Positions 37,091 to 46,412 of a DNA stretch of 64,000 bases are shown in pieces. This DNA is from Methanosarcina barkeri MS. Lineage in GTDB: Archaea; Halobacteriota; Methanosarcinia; Methanosarcinales; Methanosarcinaceae. Position 1 is the first letter of the stretch. Each line of letters opens with the position of its first letter. A program made the position numbers and the translations under genes. The notes under the pieces are model-generated. The model was given only the letters and a program-made list of their open reading frames with translations. It did no database searches and had not been told where the DNA came from. The stretch spans positions 3,459,168 through 3,523,167 of the forward strand of contig NZ_CP009528.1 in the NCBI RefSeq assembly GCF_000970025.1. The letters run 5' to 3'.

Positions 37091-38278
37091 ATGAAAAAGA
37101 TTCGAATAGGAATGTTTGCCTGGGAAAGTTTGTATTCGATACGTGTAGGAGGGATTTCACCCCACGTGTCCGAGCTATCTGATGCTCTTGCAGCAGAGGG
37201 GCATGAGGTCCACCTGTTTACACGAGACCATGAAAACAAAGATGAGGTAATAAATGGGGTTTATTATCACAAAATTGCCTGTGACCAAAATGGAGGAATC
37301 ATTGAGCAGATGAACCATATGTGTGATGGTATGTACTGCCGATTCCTCGAGGTGAGAGAAAGTGCAGGAGAATTTGATGTTCTACATGGCCACGACTGGC
37401 ACCCTGTAAATGTGCTTTGCAGGATAAAAGCCCAGTTTGGACTGCCCTTTGTACTGACCTTTCACAGTACGGAATGGGGGCGTAACGGAAACCGCCATGG
37501 AGACTGGTGGGAGGCAAAGGAAATATCACACAGAGAATGGCTTGGAGGCTATGAATCTTCGGAGATTATCATAACCTCAACCATATTGAAGGAAGAAATC
37601 AAGCAAATCTACAAAATTCCCGATTACAAGCTATGGGAAATTCCTAATGGCATAAACGTGGGAAAAATAAAAAGGCAGATCAACCCCGGAGATGTGAAAA
37701 GACACTATGGTATCCATCCATGTCTTCCAGTAGTGCTTTTCACGGGAAGGATGTCCTATCAGAAAGGACCTGACCTGCTGGTGGAAGCTGCTGCTAGAGT
37801 CCTGAAGAAAAGGAATGCACAGTTTGTGCTTATAGGAGAGGGGGAAATGCGCTCTCAGTGCGAAAATCAGGCTCATAGGCTTGGCATTGGAAATTCCTGT
37901 AATTTCCTCGGGTACGCTCCGGATAATACCGTAATAGACTGGTTCAATGCCTGCGACCTCGTATGCGTGCCCAGCCGGAACGAGCCTTTTGGAATTGTGG
38001 TGCTTGAAGCCTGGGACGCAAGGAAACCTGTAGTTGCAAGTGACGCAGTTGCCCTTGTGGAAAATTTCAGAACAGGCGTTATTGCACATAAAGAGCCCTC
38101 TTCTATCGCCTGGGGACTTAATTATGTCCTTGAAGGGCTTGGACGCAACCGAATGGGAGAGAAAGGTTACGACCTTATTAAAAAGCGGTATAACTGGAAA
38201 ACCATAGCTGAAAAAACTTTTGAAGTATACAAAACAGTAATCGAAAAACATGAGGTTGCGGCAGGAAAAGTCAGCTGA
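37091..38278 (+). CDS. GT4 family glycosyltransferase
   Basis: A 395-aa GT-B glycosyltransferase. The N-terminal loop is RVGGISPHVSELSDALAAEGHEV (about residues 17-39), LHGHDWHPVNVL (about 98-109) contacts the sugar, and EPFGIVVLEAWDARKP (about 298-313) is the E-x7-E motif of retaining GT4 enzymes. The substrate could be a glycan, a lipid or a glycogen/trehalose-type acceptor. Its place a few kilobases after the GT3 synthase and galT, interrupted only by an insertion sequence, suggests a shared polysaccharide pathway. GTGAG precedes the ATG by about five bases. Confidence 0.88.
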   Translation: MKKIRIGMFAWESLYSIRVGGISPHVSELSDALAAEGHEVHLFTRDHENKDEVINGVYYHKIACDQNGGIIEQMNHMCDGMYCRFLEVRESAGEFDVLHGHDWHPVNVLCRIKAQFGLPFVLTFHSTEWGRNGNRHGDWWEAKEISHREWLGGYESSEIIITSTILKEEIKQIYKIPDYKLWEIPNGINVGKIKRQINPGDVKRHYGIHPCLPVVLFTGRMSYQKGPDLLVEAAARVLKKRNAQFVLIGEGEMRSQCENQAHRLGIGNSCNFLGYAPDNTVIDWFNACDLVCVPSRNEPFGIVVLEAWDARKPVVASDAVALVENFRTGVIAHKEPSSIAWGLNYVLEGLGRNRMGEKGYDLIKKRYNWKTIAEKTFEVYKTVIEKHEVAAGKVS

Positions 38279-38415
38279 AACTCAGGAATTCGAAATGAAA
38301 GTAACCTTTAAATTTTAATTTTTTAACCACTTTTTATCAATAACGTTTAATTTTTTGAATTGATTTTTGAGCTAATATTAGTTTTCGGGCAGAGTATTGA
38401 GTATTTTAAGTATAT

Positions 38416-38518
38416 TTATTTCAAAAAGTACTTTTTTATTTCAAGATTTACGTTTTTATTTTGAAAGTTACTTTTTTTATTTTGAAAGTTACTTTTTTTA
38501 TTTCGAGGTTTGTTTTTT
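38416..38518. repeat. Imperfect 21-bp T-rich tandem repeat, 5 units
   Basis: Five units of the form TTATTTTGAAAGTTACTTTT, with variants, lie in the gap between the convergent GT4 and DUF2150 genes. No coding potential is seen; the tract may help stop transcription from either side because of its T-runs. Confidence 0.8.
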
Positions 38519-38582
38519 ATAAATATTCAAAGGACTTCCGCATTCCTAAAAACTGGAAACGGAATCCTTTGTTTAGGATAGT

Positions 38583-39215
38583 TTATATATCCTCTTCATC
38601 CTCTTCATCAAATTCCTTGTAGCTGTCGCTTCCTACCATTGCAGCCGAGATGGAATCAATTCCGTCAAGCCATTCTGCAACAATGCCGTAGGGAAGATCG
38701 GCCATAACCTCTTCAGGCAAGCTATTTCCTTTCAGCACGAGCGCACCGCATTGTGCAGTATAGTCAAGAGCAAGCTCAAGGTCGTCCGAGGATTCTGCCT
38801 CAATGGCTGATTTTACAAGCTCTGCAATATCGGTTCCTTCATCATAGTCGCCCATAACATAGCATTCGAAGGCGATAAGAGCCCCCATAAGAGAGGTCTG
38901 GACAGAGTCGATCATAAGGTTGATATCTTCAGAAATTGGCTCGACATCGGAAAGTACAATGTCCCGGATCTCAGCCAGTATCTCCAGAGCTGTTTCTCTG
39001 GAGAGCATACCCTTATCAAAGCGTGCAACCACTTTCAGGCAGGCCAGAATCACATCATCAACCATATTTACGAATATTGCACTTTCTTTTCCAGCTTCGT
39101 CTTCCGACTCCTTAATCTGGAAACCGCTCTCTCTTGCCCGTCCGAGCCAGTTTTCCCAGCGCTTTTGGGTATAAAATTCATAGGGGGGGACCTGGTTCAT
39201 TTCTTGTTCAGGCAC
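38583..39215 (-). CDS. DUF2150 family conserved archaeal protein
   Basis: A conserved euryarchaeal protein without known function (DUF2150). It is soluble, acidic and largely helical, 210 aa, with a markedly acidic tail (KEFDEEDEEDI). The N-terminal YTQKRWENWLGRARESGFQ region is its most distinctive part. The GTG start at 39215 has GGTG six bases upstream; ATG 39200 is also in frame. It is followed on the same strand, after 75 bp upstream, by no gene: the UPF0179 gene lies upstream and is read the same way, so the two could form an operon. Confidence 0.8.
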   Translation of the reverse strand: MPEQEMNQVPPYEFYTQKRWENWLGRARESGFQIKESEDEAGKESAIFVNMVDDVILACLKVVARFDKGMLSRETALEILAEIRDIVLSDVEPISEDINLMIDSVQTSLMGALIAFECYVMGDYDEGTDIAELVKSAIEAESSDDLELALDYTAQCGALVLKGNSLPEEVMADLPYGIVAEWLDGIDSISAAMVGSDSYKEFDEEDEEDI

Positions 39216-39289
39216 TTATAACACCGCTTCTTACCTTTTTTATTAATTGATAATCAATCTTACTATTACTAAAATGTGTTTGTTTACAT

Positions 39290-39739
39290 TCACCAGGACA
39301 GTTTTACCTTTTTCAGTGAATAGTTGGCTTCGCACTTGGAATCAAGGTTTTCAAGGACCTCTACAATTTTACATTTATCGCCTTTTAAGAGTCCCTCTGG
39401 GTGACAGATATCATAAATCTCACATCCTCTCTTGCCACATTTTGGAGGCTCATACATAATTCTTGCCCCGTCGACTGCTTTTCTTGACTCCAACGTAGTC
39501 AGAATAGGCGCCTTGCTCACATCTACGGCAAGCACGCCGCTATCATGCAGGAAACATTCATGGATGTCTTTGTTCCGGATTTTTTCGACTCTGTACCTGC
39601 GTCCGGGTTCAAGGTTAAGACAGGTATTTTTCAGCCGGCATTTCTTACATTCAGGCATCTCACCTTTAAATATGAATTCCAGTCCTTCCCTTGCAAGCCG
39701 TGATCCGATAAGTGTTATTTTAGTATCGCTTTCTGTCAT
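39290..39739 (-). CDS. UPF0179 family Cys-rich protein
   Basis: A conserved archaeal protein of about 149 aa. Seven or so Cys residues are arranged as ECKKCRLKNTC (C31, C34, C40), HEC (C62) and PPKCGKRGCEIYDIC (about 101-112), a pattern suited to binding an Fe-S cluster or zinc. Its function is unknown. The open frame reaches 39826, but ATG 39739 (MTESDTKITL) has GGAAGAG about seven bases upstream and matches the family N-terminus. It lies upstream of the DUF2150 gene on the same strand, so the two may be co-transcribed. Confidence 0.85.
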   Translation of the reverse strand: MTESDTKITLIGSRLAREGLEFIFKGEMPECKKCRLKNTCLNLEPGRRYRVEKIRNKDIHECFLHDSGVLAVDVSKAPILTTLESRKAVDGARIMYEPPKCGKRGCEIYDICHPEGLLKGDKCKIVEVLENLDSKCEANYSLKKVKLSW

Positions 39740-39845
39740 AATAACTCTTCCTTTTAATTGTTTTTGGGCCTGTACCCCATTTCTCGGGGCCACATGGAGC
39801 CTATTCCAAAATAATTTGAAGTTCAATATCAGGTTTGATTTGAGA

Positions 39846-40007
39846 TAATTCTTTAATTGGAAATTAAGTAATTCTTTAAATTGGAAATTAAGTAATTTTT
39901 TAATTGAAAATTAAGTAATTTTTTAATTGGAAATTAAGTAATTTTTTAATTGGAAATTAAGTAATTCTTTAATTGGAAATTAAGTAATTCTTTAATTGGA
40001 AATTAAA
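39846..40007. repeat. 23-24-bp tandem repeat, 7 units
   Basis: Seven units of TAATTCTTTAATTGGAAATT followed by AAG lie head to tail; one has an extra A and a few have T for C. The unit is itself partly palindromic (AATTA/TAATT). It lies upstream of the UPF0179 gene and downstream of egsA. Confidence 0.93.
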
Positions 40008-40135
40008 TTGACTCCAGATTAACCGGATTTTTTAACCGGTATAGGTTGTTGGATTTCTGAACTGAAACCTACCTTAAACTCTGGTATCTTGAACAGGCGT
40101 TCATTCTTGGCTTTAGACTGAATAAGAATAACTTT

Positions 40136-41206
40136 TTAATTTATGACCTTTGTGATTCTTGCAACTTTCTCAGCAGCAGAAGGATTAAGGCCGCTACCTA
40201 GAATTGTATAACGCTCTGGACGAATGCTGTGTGCATTTAACAGGGCTTCGATTATATATTTATCTTCTATACCCAGTTCTTCAGCAGTTACAGGAGCTCC
40301 TATCTTTTTTAAGGCTTCCCTGATTTCCTGCCAGTTTCCTCCGTGGAGGTACATCATCATAATCGTCCCTACTCCACATTGTTCTCCGTGGAGCGCGGGT
40401 TTTGGAGCTATCTTATCAAGGGCATGGCTGAACATATGTTCCGAGCCTGATGCGGGTCTTGAAGAACCTGCAATGCTCATCGCAACTCCGTTAGATACAA
40501 GAGCCTTTACTACAAGCCTTGCCGAAGTCTCGTGCTCAGGCTTAATCGAATCCGCACACTCAATAATAACCCGGGCAGCCATACGGGAAAGAGCCGCAGC
40601 ATATGCCCCAAAATATTCATTCCTGAGCCTGCTTGCAAGTTCCCAGTCCAGTACTGCCGTATAATTAGAAATTATGTCTCCACAGCCAGCCGCAAGAAAG
40701 CGGTAAGGGGCTGCTGAAATAATCTCCGTATCTGCAATAACGGCAATAGGAGCCTGGGCCTGTGCAGACGTACTTATCCCATTATCCACAATTGAGGCAC
40801 GGGAAGATGCGATGCCATCGTGGGAAGCTGCCGTCGGCACGCTAATAAAAGGAAGTTCAAGTCGGGTCGAAGCAAGTTTTGCAAGGTCAATAGACCTGCC
40901 GCTTCCAACCCCGAGGAGAAAATTAGCCTCTACCTCAAGAGCCTTTTCCATAACCTTTTCGACCTCTTCCTTAGTAGCTTTGCACGTCAAAACCATTTCC
41001 GCACTACAACCTGCACTCTCAAGGAGGTTACTGACTCTCTTACCTGCAATATTCTTTGTAGTACTTCCGGTCACGATCAGCGCATTTCCTTTCATCTTCA
41101 GGTCCCTGCAGACATCTCCAATCTCCTCAAGCACGCCATGCCCGACAAGCACATCTCTTGGGAGCTGCATCCATTTTGCGCTGTTATTGTTAATGGTCAA
41201 TTTCAT
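40136..41206 (-). CDS. egsA: sn-glycerol-1-phosphate dehydrogenase
   Basis: NAD(P)-dependent, zinc-containing enzyme that reduces dihydroxyacetone phosphate to sn-glycerol-1-phosphate, the stereospecific backbone of archaeal lipids. The nucleotide site is [12 protein letters not shown]. Metal ligands are the Asp of [10 protein letters not shown]-type sequence, His in [11 protein letters not shown] and His in ALHGEQ, all at the family positions. Length 356 aa is normal. The frame extends six codons to a TTG at 41224, but ATG 41206 (MKLTINN) is more natural. A TATA box (TTTATAAAAG on the minus strand, near 41247-41256) would place transcription start about 20 bases before it. Confidence 0.93.
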   Translation of the reverse strand: MKLTINNNSAKWMQLPRDVLVGHGVLEEIGDVCRDLKMKGNALIVTGSTTKNIAGKRVSNLLESAGCSAEMVLTCKATKEEVEKVMEKALEVEANFLLGVGSGRSIDLAKLASTRLELPFISVPTAASHDGIASSRASIVDNGISTSAQAQAPIAVIADTEIISAAPYRFLAAGCGDIISNYTAVLDWELASRLRNEYFGAYAAALSRMAARVIIECADSIKPEHETSARLVVKALVSNGVAMSIAGSSRPASGSEHMFSHALDKIAPKPALHGEQCGVGTIMMMYLHGGNWQEIREALKKIGAPVTAEELGIEDKYIIEALLNAHSIRPERYTILGSGLNPSAAEKVARITKVIN

Positions 41207-41324
41207 ACCTGCATCAGTATTCAATTATGATAGATTGTAAATTGGCTTTTATAAACTCGAATATACGTACGAAGTCATAAGTTTAGATTATCAGCAGACT
41301 GCGGCATATCAGGTACATTCAATT

Positions 41325-41375
41325 ACGTTAACTCTTAACTTACGTCAACTCATAATTTACGTTAACTCTTAACTT
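41325..41375. repeat. 17-bp tandem repeat, 3 units
   Basis: Three copies of ACGTTAACTCTTAACTT, the middle one with four changes, lie upstream of egsA in a gap of 777 bp (41207-41983) that contains no gene. Confidence 0.85.
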
Positions 41376-41437
41376 AATTATTTATAATTCTAGTCTGGAA
41401 TATGTCTCAAGTTAGAGATCTTATTAATGTTTAGAAA

Positions 41438-41630
41438 TATTTTCAGGTTTAAGATATCGTTTCAAGTGTTTTTCAGGTTTGATATATTGTTTCAAGTGTA
41501 TTCAGGATTTTATATATTTTTATAAGTGTTTTTAGGGGTTTACATATTGTTTCAGGTATTTTTCAGGTTTGATACATTGTTTCAAGTATATTTGAAATCT
41601 GAGATCATATTTAAAGTGTCTTTGAGGGCC
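41438..41630. repeat. Imperfect 30-bp tandem repeat, about 6 units
   Basis: Six decaying units of TTTTCAGGTTTGATATATTG followed by TTTCAAGTG occupy most of this span. The first, second and fifth are the best preserved. The rest of the gap to 41983 is AT-rich with several TATA-like runs and leads into the DUF63 gene. Confidence 0.8.
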
Positions 41631-41983
41631 GAGATTTCAAAACTCATAATTTATAAATCTTTACTCAGAACTTATTTAAGACTATTTCCATGTTTATATT
41701 AGAATAATCTTTATGTTTACATCGTTATAAATTCTCGATTCTTACCAATATATTATGTATGACAATTAACCACTAGAATATTATAAATAATTATAAAAAT
41801 ACCGTAATACATTAAAGCTTATATAATATTGCTAACGCTTATTGGGTGGAACCCTTCGGAAAGAAATATCTTACATTAGAACGAAGATCGCACACTGGAG
41901 AAGAATACTACCCTCTTGACTAAGGAAGTAAGTTCGGCGTATACATTTTAAGTATTGATTGTATTAGGATATTGCCATTTTGA

Positions 41984-42853
41984 ATGAGTGATAAGATGAG
42001 TTTTTCAATAGATAATGTCTCACAGTTTATTAATACCTATTATCTTGACCCCATAAGAGGCGATGAAGGGTATAATCCAGTAAACACCATTACCTGGGCA
42101 ATAATATTGGGTATTTGCATATTTGGGGTTTTCAGGCTGCTCGAAAAGCTTGAGGTAAAAATAACTCCCCGATTTATTGCGTCTGTCCTGCCTTTCGTAC
42201 TTGCAGGGTCTTCCCTGCGTGTAATTGAAGATTCTCCTGCAGGTATCTTCCACCCGCCATTTAGCTATCTTCTCATAACTCCCAATATTTACTTCCTGGT
42301 TTTTGCGATAACCGTAGGCTGTCTCTGGATTTCAATCCGGATGCAGAAAGCAGGGCTTGTAAAGGATTTTCATCTCACCTTTGCAGGCTTCGGACTCGCA
42401 TTGTTTTTCATAAATCTTGCTGTCCTCCTCCATTTCGATAATATAGTATATCCTTACGTTCCCGTATTCGTAATCGTGGCAGGAACAGGTTTAACCTTTA
42501 TCTTTTATCTTATTGCCCGTCATTTCAAGTCTTCAATATTCACCAATCCCCTGAACCTTTCTATCCTGATGGCTCACTTGATGGATGCTTCTTCGACATA
42601 CATAGGAGTAGATCATCTTGGATACTTTGAAAAGCATGTAGTGCCCACCTATCTTATTAACTTGACCGGCACCGCATTGGTTATGTATCCATTAAAGCTT
42701 ATTATCTTCGTAGGGGTTCTTTATGTTCTTGACACTCAGTTTGAGGATGATGAGCGTTCCTTGAACTTGAAAGTACTAATAAAAATGGTCATTTTGATCC
42801 TTGGTCTCTCTCCTGCAACCCGGAACACTATCCGGATGATGATGGGAATTTGA
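41984..42853 (+). CDS. DUF63 family membrane protein
   Basis: An integral membrane protein of 289 aa with about seven helices, member of the euryarchaeal DUF63 family of unknown function. Distinctive segments are PFVLAGSSLRVIEDSP (about residues 71-86), a middle LMAHLMDASSTYIGVD (about 197-212), and a charged C-terminal cytoplasmic helix followed by LSPATRNTIRM. The family is widespread in archaea, but its biochemical role is not established. The next gene, another membrane protein, starts 73 bp later on the same strand, so they may form an operon. Confidence 0.85.
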   Translation: MSDKMSFSIDNVSQFINTYYLDPIRGDEGYNPVNTITWAIILGICIFGVFRLLEKLEVKITPRFIASVLPFVLAGSSLRVIEDSPAGIFHPPFSYLLITPNIYFLVFAITVGCLWISIRMQKAGLVKDFHLTFAGFGLALFFINLAVLLHFDNIVYPYVPVFVIVAGTGLTFIFYLIARHFKSSIFTNPLNLSILMAHLMDASSTYIGVDHLGYFEKHVVPTYLINLTGTALVMYPLKLIIFVGVLYVLDTQFEDDERSLNLKVLIKMVILILGLSPATRNTIRMMMGI

Positions 42854-42926
42854 GATAAAAAGATATTTGTCAAGCGTTATATGTATTTGAAACAGGAAAA
42901 TAAGCTAAGAATACGTGGGGATAGGT

Positions 42927-43667
42927 ATGGAAAAAGAGGACGATTATAATTCAGAGGAGAGAAAAGAAGGAATACAGACTACAGGAACTCCTGAAGGAGA
43001 GATAGAAAACAGGGGATATGCTACAGAAGAGAAAGATTTATTTCCCGGAAGCAGCGCAGCAGAAACCTGGCGTGACAGCAGAAAAGATCCAAAAAAAGGG
43101 TCTAGATATCTGCGATTTATCTGGCCTTATGCACTTCTTATGGCCTTTATATTTTTTGTATTTTTAGTCGTAGGCTATTATTCAGCTGCAAGTTTCCCTT
43201 CTATGGCTGAGACTCTCAGAGAAAGCTTTAGCTCCCGTTTTTCGTCAATTATGACAATGAACCCTCTTTTTATAATGTTTACAATTTTTCTTAATAATGC
43301 ATTTTTAAGCCTGCTTTTTCTGGTACTCGGGTTGGCTCTGGGAATTCTTCCGATACTTTTTATCGCCTTTAATGGATATGTTGTGGGAGTCATCGTTTAT
43401 CTTATAGCTCAGGAAAGAGGACCGCTTTTTATTTTGCTTGGTCTTCTCCCTCATGGGATACTGGAATTGCCTATGGTCTTCCTTTCTGCAGGAATAGGGT
43501 TTCGGCTCGGGTACCAGGTATTTTCTGCCCTTATAGGGAGATCTACCCAGATAAAAAGTGAATTTAAAGAGGGACTTACGTTTTATTTCCACTGGATCTT
43601 GCCTCTTCTTCTGGTTGCAGCTATAATTGAGACTTTTATTACGCCTGTTATCCTTAGTTCGGTTTAA
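42927..43667 (+). CDS. SpoIIM/DUF95-like membrane protein
   Basis: An acidic, soluble N-terminal region of about 65 residues is followed by five membrane helices. The core FTIFLNNAFLSLLFLVLGLA and LLPHGILELPMVFLSAGIGF are the signature of the stage-II-sporulation-M (DUF95) family. In archaea these proteins have no link to sporulation, and their role is unknown. I choose ATG 42927 with GGGG about eight bases upstream; GTG 42915 is also in frame. It follows the DUF63 gene closely. Confidence 0.82.
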   Translation: MEKEDDYNSEERKEGIQTTGTPEGEIENRGYATEEKDLFPGSSAAETWRDSRKDPKKGSRYLRFIWPYALLMAFIFFVFLVVGYYSAASFPSMAETLRESFSSRFSSIMTMNPLFIMFTIFLNNAFLSLLFLVLGLALGILPILFIAFNGYVVGVIVYLIAQERGPLFILLGLLPHGILELPMVFLSAGIGFRLGYQVFSALIGRSTQIKSEFKEGLTFYFHWILPLLLVAAIIETFITPVILSSV

Positions 43668-44293
43668 GAGTCGGGGTAATTACTGAAAAACGTAAGATCT
43701 GAGGAAAGGTTCCCAAATCTTGATAATGATTGGAGTTGTGTCCGTAATATAAGAATTAATCAGCCAGAATTAATCAATAACTCACGGACACTACCCATTT
43801 TTGAGACTTTTTATTATTATAGGACGATCCAATATTCGAGGTTTACGATATTATCCCCTGGTAATGTTCAAACTCATCTTTCAAAGATCATGAAAAAACG
43901 ATAACATTAGATTGCACAGTTAATGTTGTAGATGAAAAATAGTCTGTTTGATAGCGATTTTATCCAAATTCAATAATTTTTTGTTTTTTAAACTCGCTAT
44001 GCATCGAGCCCGTAAACTTCATACAATTTTGGGATTATATTTACATACCAGTATCGTAGCTACTAATTTTAGACAATTTTGGATTTATTTTCATTAGACA
44101 CTACGACTTTCGTTATCTAACAATTCATTCTTGGTATATCTGTGAAAGTCAAGTCAAAGGTTATTCCGAGATATATTTATCCGGTCACTGAAATGCATTT
44201 TGTATATTTTTATGCCGATTAAATATAAATCAATTACTAATATATTAATAATGGGCGAAAGGTCCGGGATTGGAATAAAAGAGGTGAAATGAT
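43668..44293. other. Gene-free stretch upstream of the Cys-pair miniprotein
   Basis: No convincing gene in 626 bp. It contains the short GTGTCCG-ended palindromic relic at 43738-43791 and, near the right end, AT-rich promoter-like sequence (ATTAAATATAAATC, 44219-44232) ahead of the small gene at 44294. Confidence 0.5.
43738..43791. mobile_element. Tiny palindromic insertion-sequence relic A
   Basis: A 54-bp segment begins GTGTCCGTAA and ends, read in reverse, GTGTCCGTGAGTTATT. The same ends bound the 107-bp relic at 44618-44724. These look like terminal inverted repeats of an insertion sequence whose interior is gone. No transposase remains. Confidence 0.45.
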
Positions 44294-44413
44294 ATGGTAA
44301 AATGTGGAATTTGTGGAGGAGAAGCTCCCAAGCAGCCCTGTATTACTGAAGAAGGAAAATGCGATATTTGTGGGAAGAAGGTCACTCTCGCAGAAGAAAA
44401 GAAGCAGAAGTGA
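44294..44413 (+). CDS. 39-aa double Cys-pair (zinc-ribbon-like) miniprotein
   Basis: A very small protein with two CxxC knuckles: C4/C7 in VKCGICGGEAP and C23/C26 in GKCDICGKK, plus C16 between them. The geometry suits one zinc ion. The tail is Lys/Glu-rich (LAEEKKQK). GAGGTGA lies seven bases before the ATG, a near-perfect ribosome binding site, and TATA-like sequence lies about 65 bp upstream. Function is unknown: nucleic-acid or protein binding are possible. It stands alone in a wide gap. Confidence 0.75.
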   Translation: MVKCGICGGEAPKQPCITEEGKCDICGKKVTLAEEKKQK

Positions 44414-44617
44414 TGAATAAATAATGGAAATGTATTTTAATTAACTAACACACCACATCGAAAGGAGAAATTTACAGTAATTCTTACCTTTGAACAGGGG
44501 GTAATGATTACTATCTCTTTTCATATTCTTTTAAGCTTGTTTCAAAATTACGATGATTCATATTTTTGACCATAAACAGGTATTCCATTCATTTGTATTT
44601 GGTTAAGGAATTTGGTA

Positions 44618-44724
44618 GTGTGTGTGAGTTATTGAAAATCATAAGCACAAGAATATCTCTATATTTTCCTCAAATGATGGGGTTGTACTTGCTTTTTCTG
44701 AAATAGTCAATAACTTACGGACAC
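44618..44724. mobile_element. Tiny palindromic insertion-sequence relic B
   Basis: The left end reads GTGTGTGTGAGTTATTGA and the right end, reversed, reads GTGTCCGTAAGTTATTGA, so they match at 15 of 18 positions. The 107-bp element shares these ends with the relic at 43738-43791. Its interior is AT-rich and non-coding. Confidence 0.5.
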
Positions 44725-44755
44725 GACTAGTTTAAGAAAGTGTCAAAAACTATGG

Positions 44756-44840
44756 AAACTCAGAAACTGGAAACTAACGGGAAAGTTTCAAAAATGGAGT
44801 AAACTCAGAAACTGGAAACCAGTGGAAAAGTTTCAGATGT
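44756..44840. repeat. 45-bp direct repeat, 2 copies
   Basis: AAACTCAGAAACTGGAAAC followed by GGAAA-AGTTTCA occurs at 44756 and again at 44801, 45 bp apart. The second copy runs into the start of the short hydrophobic frame at 44822. Confidence 0.75.
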
Positions 44841-45028
44841 TTGTTCTGGCCTATCTTTTTCTGGCTTTAGTGCTTTCTTGTTTTCTTTCATTATATAAAT
44901 GGTTACTTATATTAGAAAGGGATTTAATAGGTAAAGCCGTTAATGGGGAAAACCTATCAGGATTTTTACTTCATAATACCTGGCAACTAGTCGCAAGACC
45001 TGCGTTTCGAGGAATCTTCATCGAGTAG
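44822..45028 (+). CDS. Short hydrophobic ORF of doubtful status, 68 aa
   Basis: A GTG frame (ATG 44837 is also in frame) ends in TAG and encodes one strong membrane segment (VLAYLFLALVLSCFLSLYKW) followed by a polar tail. No ribosome binding site is seen, and its start lies within a direct repeat, so it may be chance. I report it because it is the only frame in the 685-bp gap between the Cys-pair miniprotein and purP. No family is recognised. Confidence 0.3.
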   Translation: MEKFQMFVLAYLFLALVLSCFLSLYKWLLILERDLIGKAVNGENLSGFLLHNTWQLVARPAFRGIFIE

Positions 45029-45098
45029 CAGGTTTGAAAGCCATATCTATTACCATTTCATTGAAAGGAATCATTTCCAAGACCAAGGAACATCAAAT

Positions 45099-46262
45099 AT
45101 GATTGACAGGAACGAAATTAAGGAAATCGTTGAAGGCTACTATACCCACGCTGATGAGATAAAAATCGGAACTATAGGCTCTCACTCAGGACTCGACATC
45201 TGTGACGGGGCAGTTGAAGAGAAATTCAGGACTCTTGCTGTATGCCAGGCTGGCAGAGAAAAAACATACAGCGAATACTTCAGGGCTCAGAGAGACCTTT
45301 CTGGAAAAGTAATGAGGGGGATTGTTGACGAGGCCATTGTTTTCAAAAAGTTCAATGAAATTCTCCTGCCCGAAAACCAGCAGAAACTGGTTAATGAAAA
45401 TGTGCTTTTTGTCCCGAACAGATCCTTTACTTCATACTGCAGTATAGATGAGATCGAAGAGAACTTCAGAGTGCCTCTTGTGGGAAGCAGGAACCTTCTC
45501 CGGAGCGAGGAACGCAGTGAGCAGCAGAGCTATTACTGGATTCTGGAAAAAGCAGGACTTCCTTTTCCGGAAAAAATCGAGTCTCCAAAGGATATCAATG
45601 AGCTTGTAATGGTCAAGCTCCCGCATGCAGTAAAAAAACTCGAACGGGGATTTTTTACCGCTTCAAGTTACAGAGAATATACGGAGAAATCCGAGTCTCT
45701 AATTAAGCAGGGAGTTATCACACGTGAGGCCCTTGAGAATGCAAGGATAGAGCGCTATATCATAGGTCCTGTATTCAACTTTGATATGTTTTATTCCCCA
45801 ATCGAGCCGAAAATGAGTAAGCTGGAACTCCTTGGGATTGACTGGCGCTTTGAGACCAGCCTTGATGGGCACGTAAGACTTCCTGCCCCGCAGCAAATAT
45901 CCCTGGCCGAAAGCCAGTTAACTCCTGAATACACGGTATGCGGACATAACTCTGCAACACTGCGCGAGTCTCTTCTTGAGAAAGTCTTCCAGATGGGAGA
46001 AAAATATGTAAAAGCTACACAGGAATATTATTCTCCCGGAATTATAGGACCTTTCTGCCTGCAGACCTGCGTTGATAAGGATCTTAACTTCTATATTTAT
46101 GATGTGGCACCAAGAGTAGGCGGCGGGACCAATGTTCATATGTCAGTAGGTCATTCTTACGGCAACTCTCTCTGGAGAAGACCAATGAGTACAGGAAGAA
46201 GACTGGCCTTTGAGATCAGGCGCGCCCTCGAACTAGAGAAGCTTGACGCTATCGTCACATAA
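45099..46262 (+). CDS. purP: FAICAR synthetase-like purine biosynthesis protein PurP
   Basis: ATP-grasp-type ligase of archaeal purine synthesis, which makes FAICAR from AICAR, formate and ATP. The N-terminus has GTIGSHSGLD (about residues 24-33), the substrate-binding motif of the family. The C-terminus has PRVGGGTNVHMSVGHSYGN (about 346-364), also diagnostic. Length 387 aa is typical. AAGGA lies about ten bases before the ATG. Methanogens often carry PurP paralogues with unsettled roles, so the exact reaction should be treated as probable. Confidence 0.87.
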   Translation: MIDRNEIKEIVEGYYTHADEIKIGTIGSHSGLDICDGAVEEKFRTLAVCQAGREKTYSEYFRAQRDLSGKVMRGIVDEAIVFKKFNEILLPENQQKLVNENVLFVPNRSFTSYCSIDEIEENFRVPLVGSRNLLRSEERSEQQSYYWILEKAGLPFPEKIESPKDINELVMVKLPHAVKKLERGFFTASSYREYTEKSESLIKQGVITREALENARIERYIIGPVFNFDMFYSPIEPKMSKLELLGIDWRFETSLDGHVRLPAPQQISLAESQLTPEYTVCGHNSATLRESLLEKVFQMGEKYVKATQEYYSPGIIGPFCLQTCVDKDLNFYIYDVAPRVGGGTNVHMSVGHSYGNSLWRRPMSTGRRLAFEIRRALELEKLDAIVT

Positions 46263-46412
46263 ATTTATTAAGGCTTTCCGGCATTAGTAGATATTAACTA
46301 TGCAGGATACCGTAAACTTTAAAAGTATCACCTGAATCTGCAAGCTTTAAATCGTGATACGAAAACACAATAATAGAATTTACCCAGACTCCCAATTCAG
46401 GAAATCCAGACT

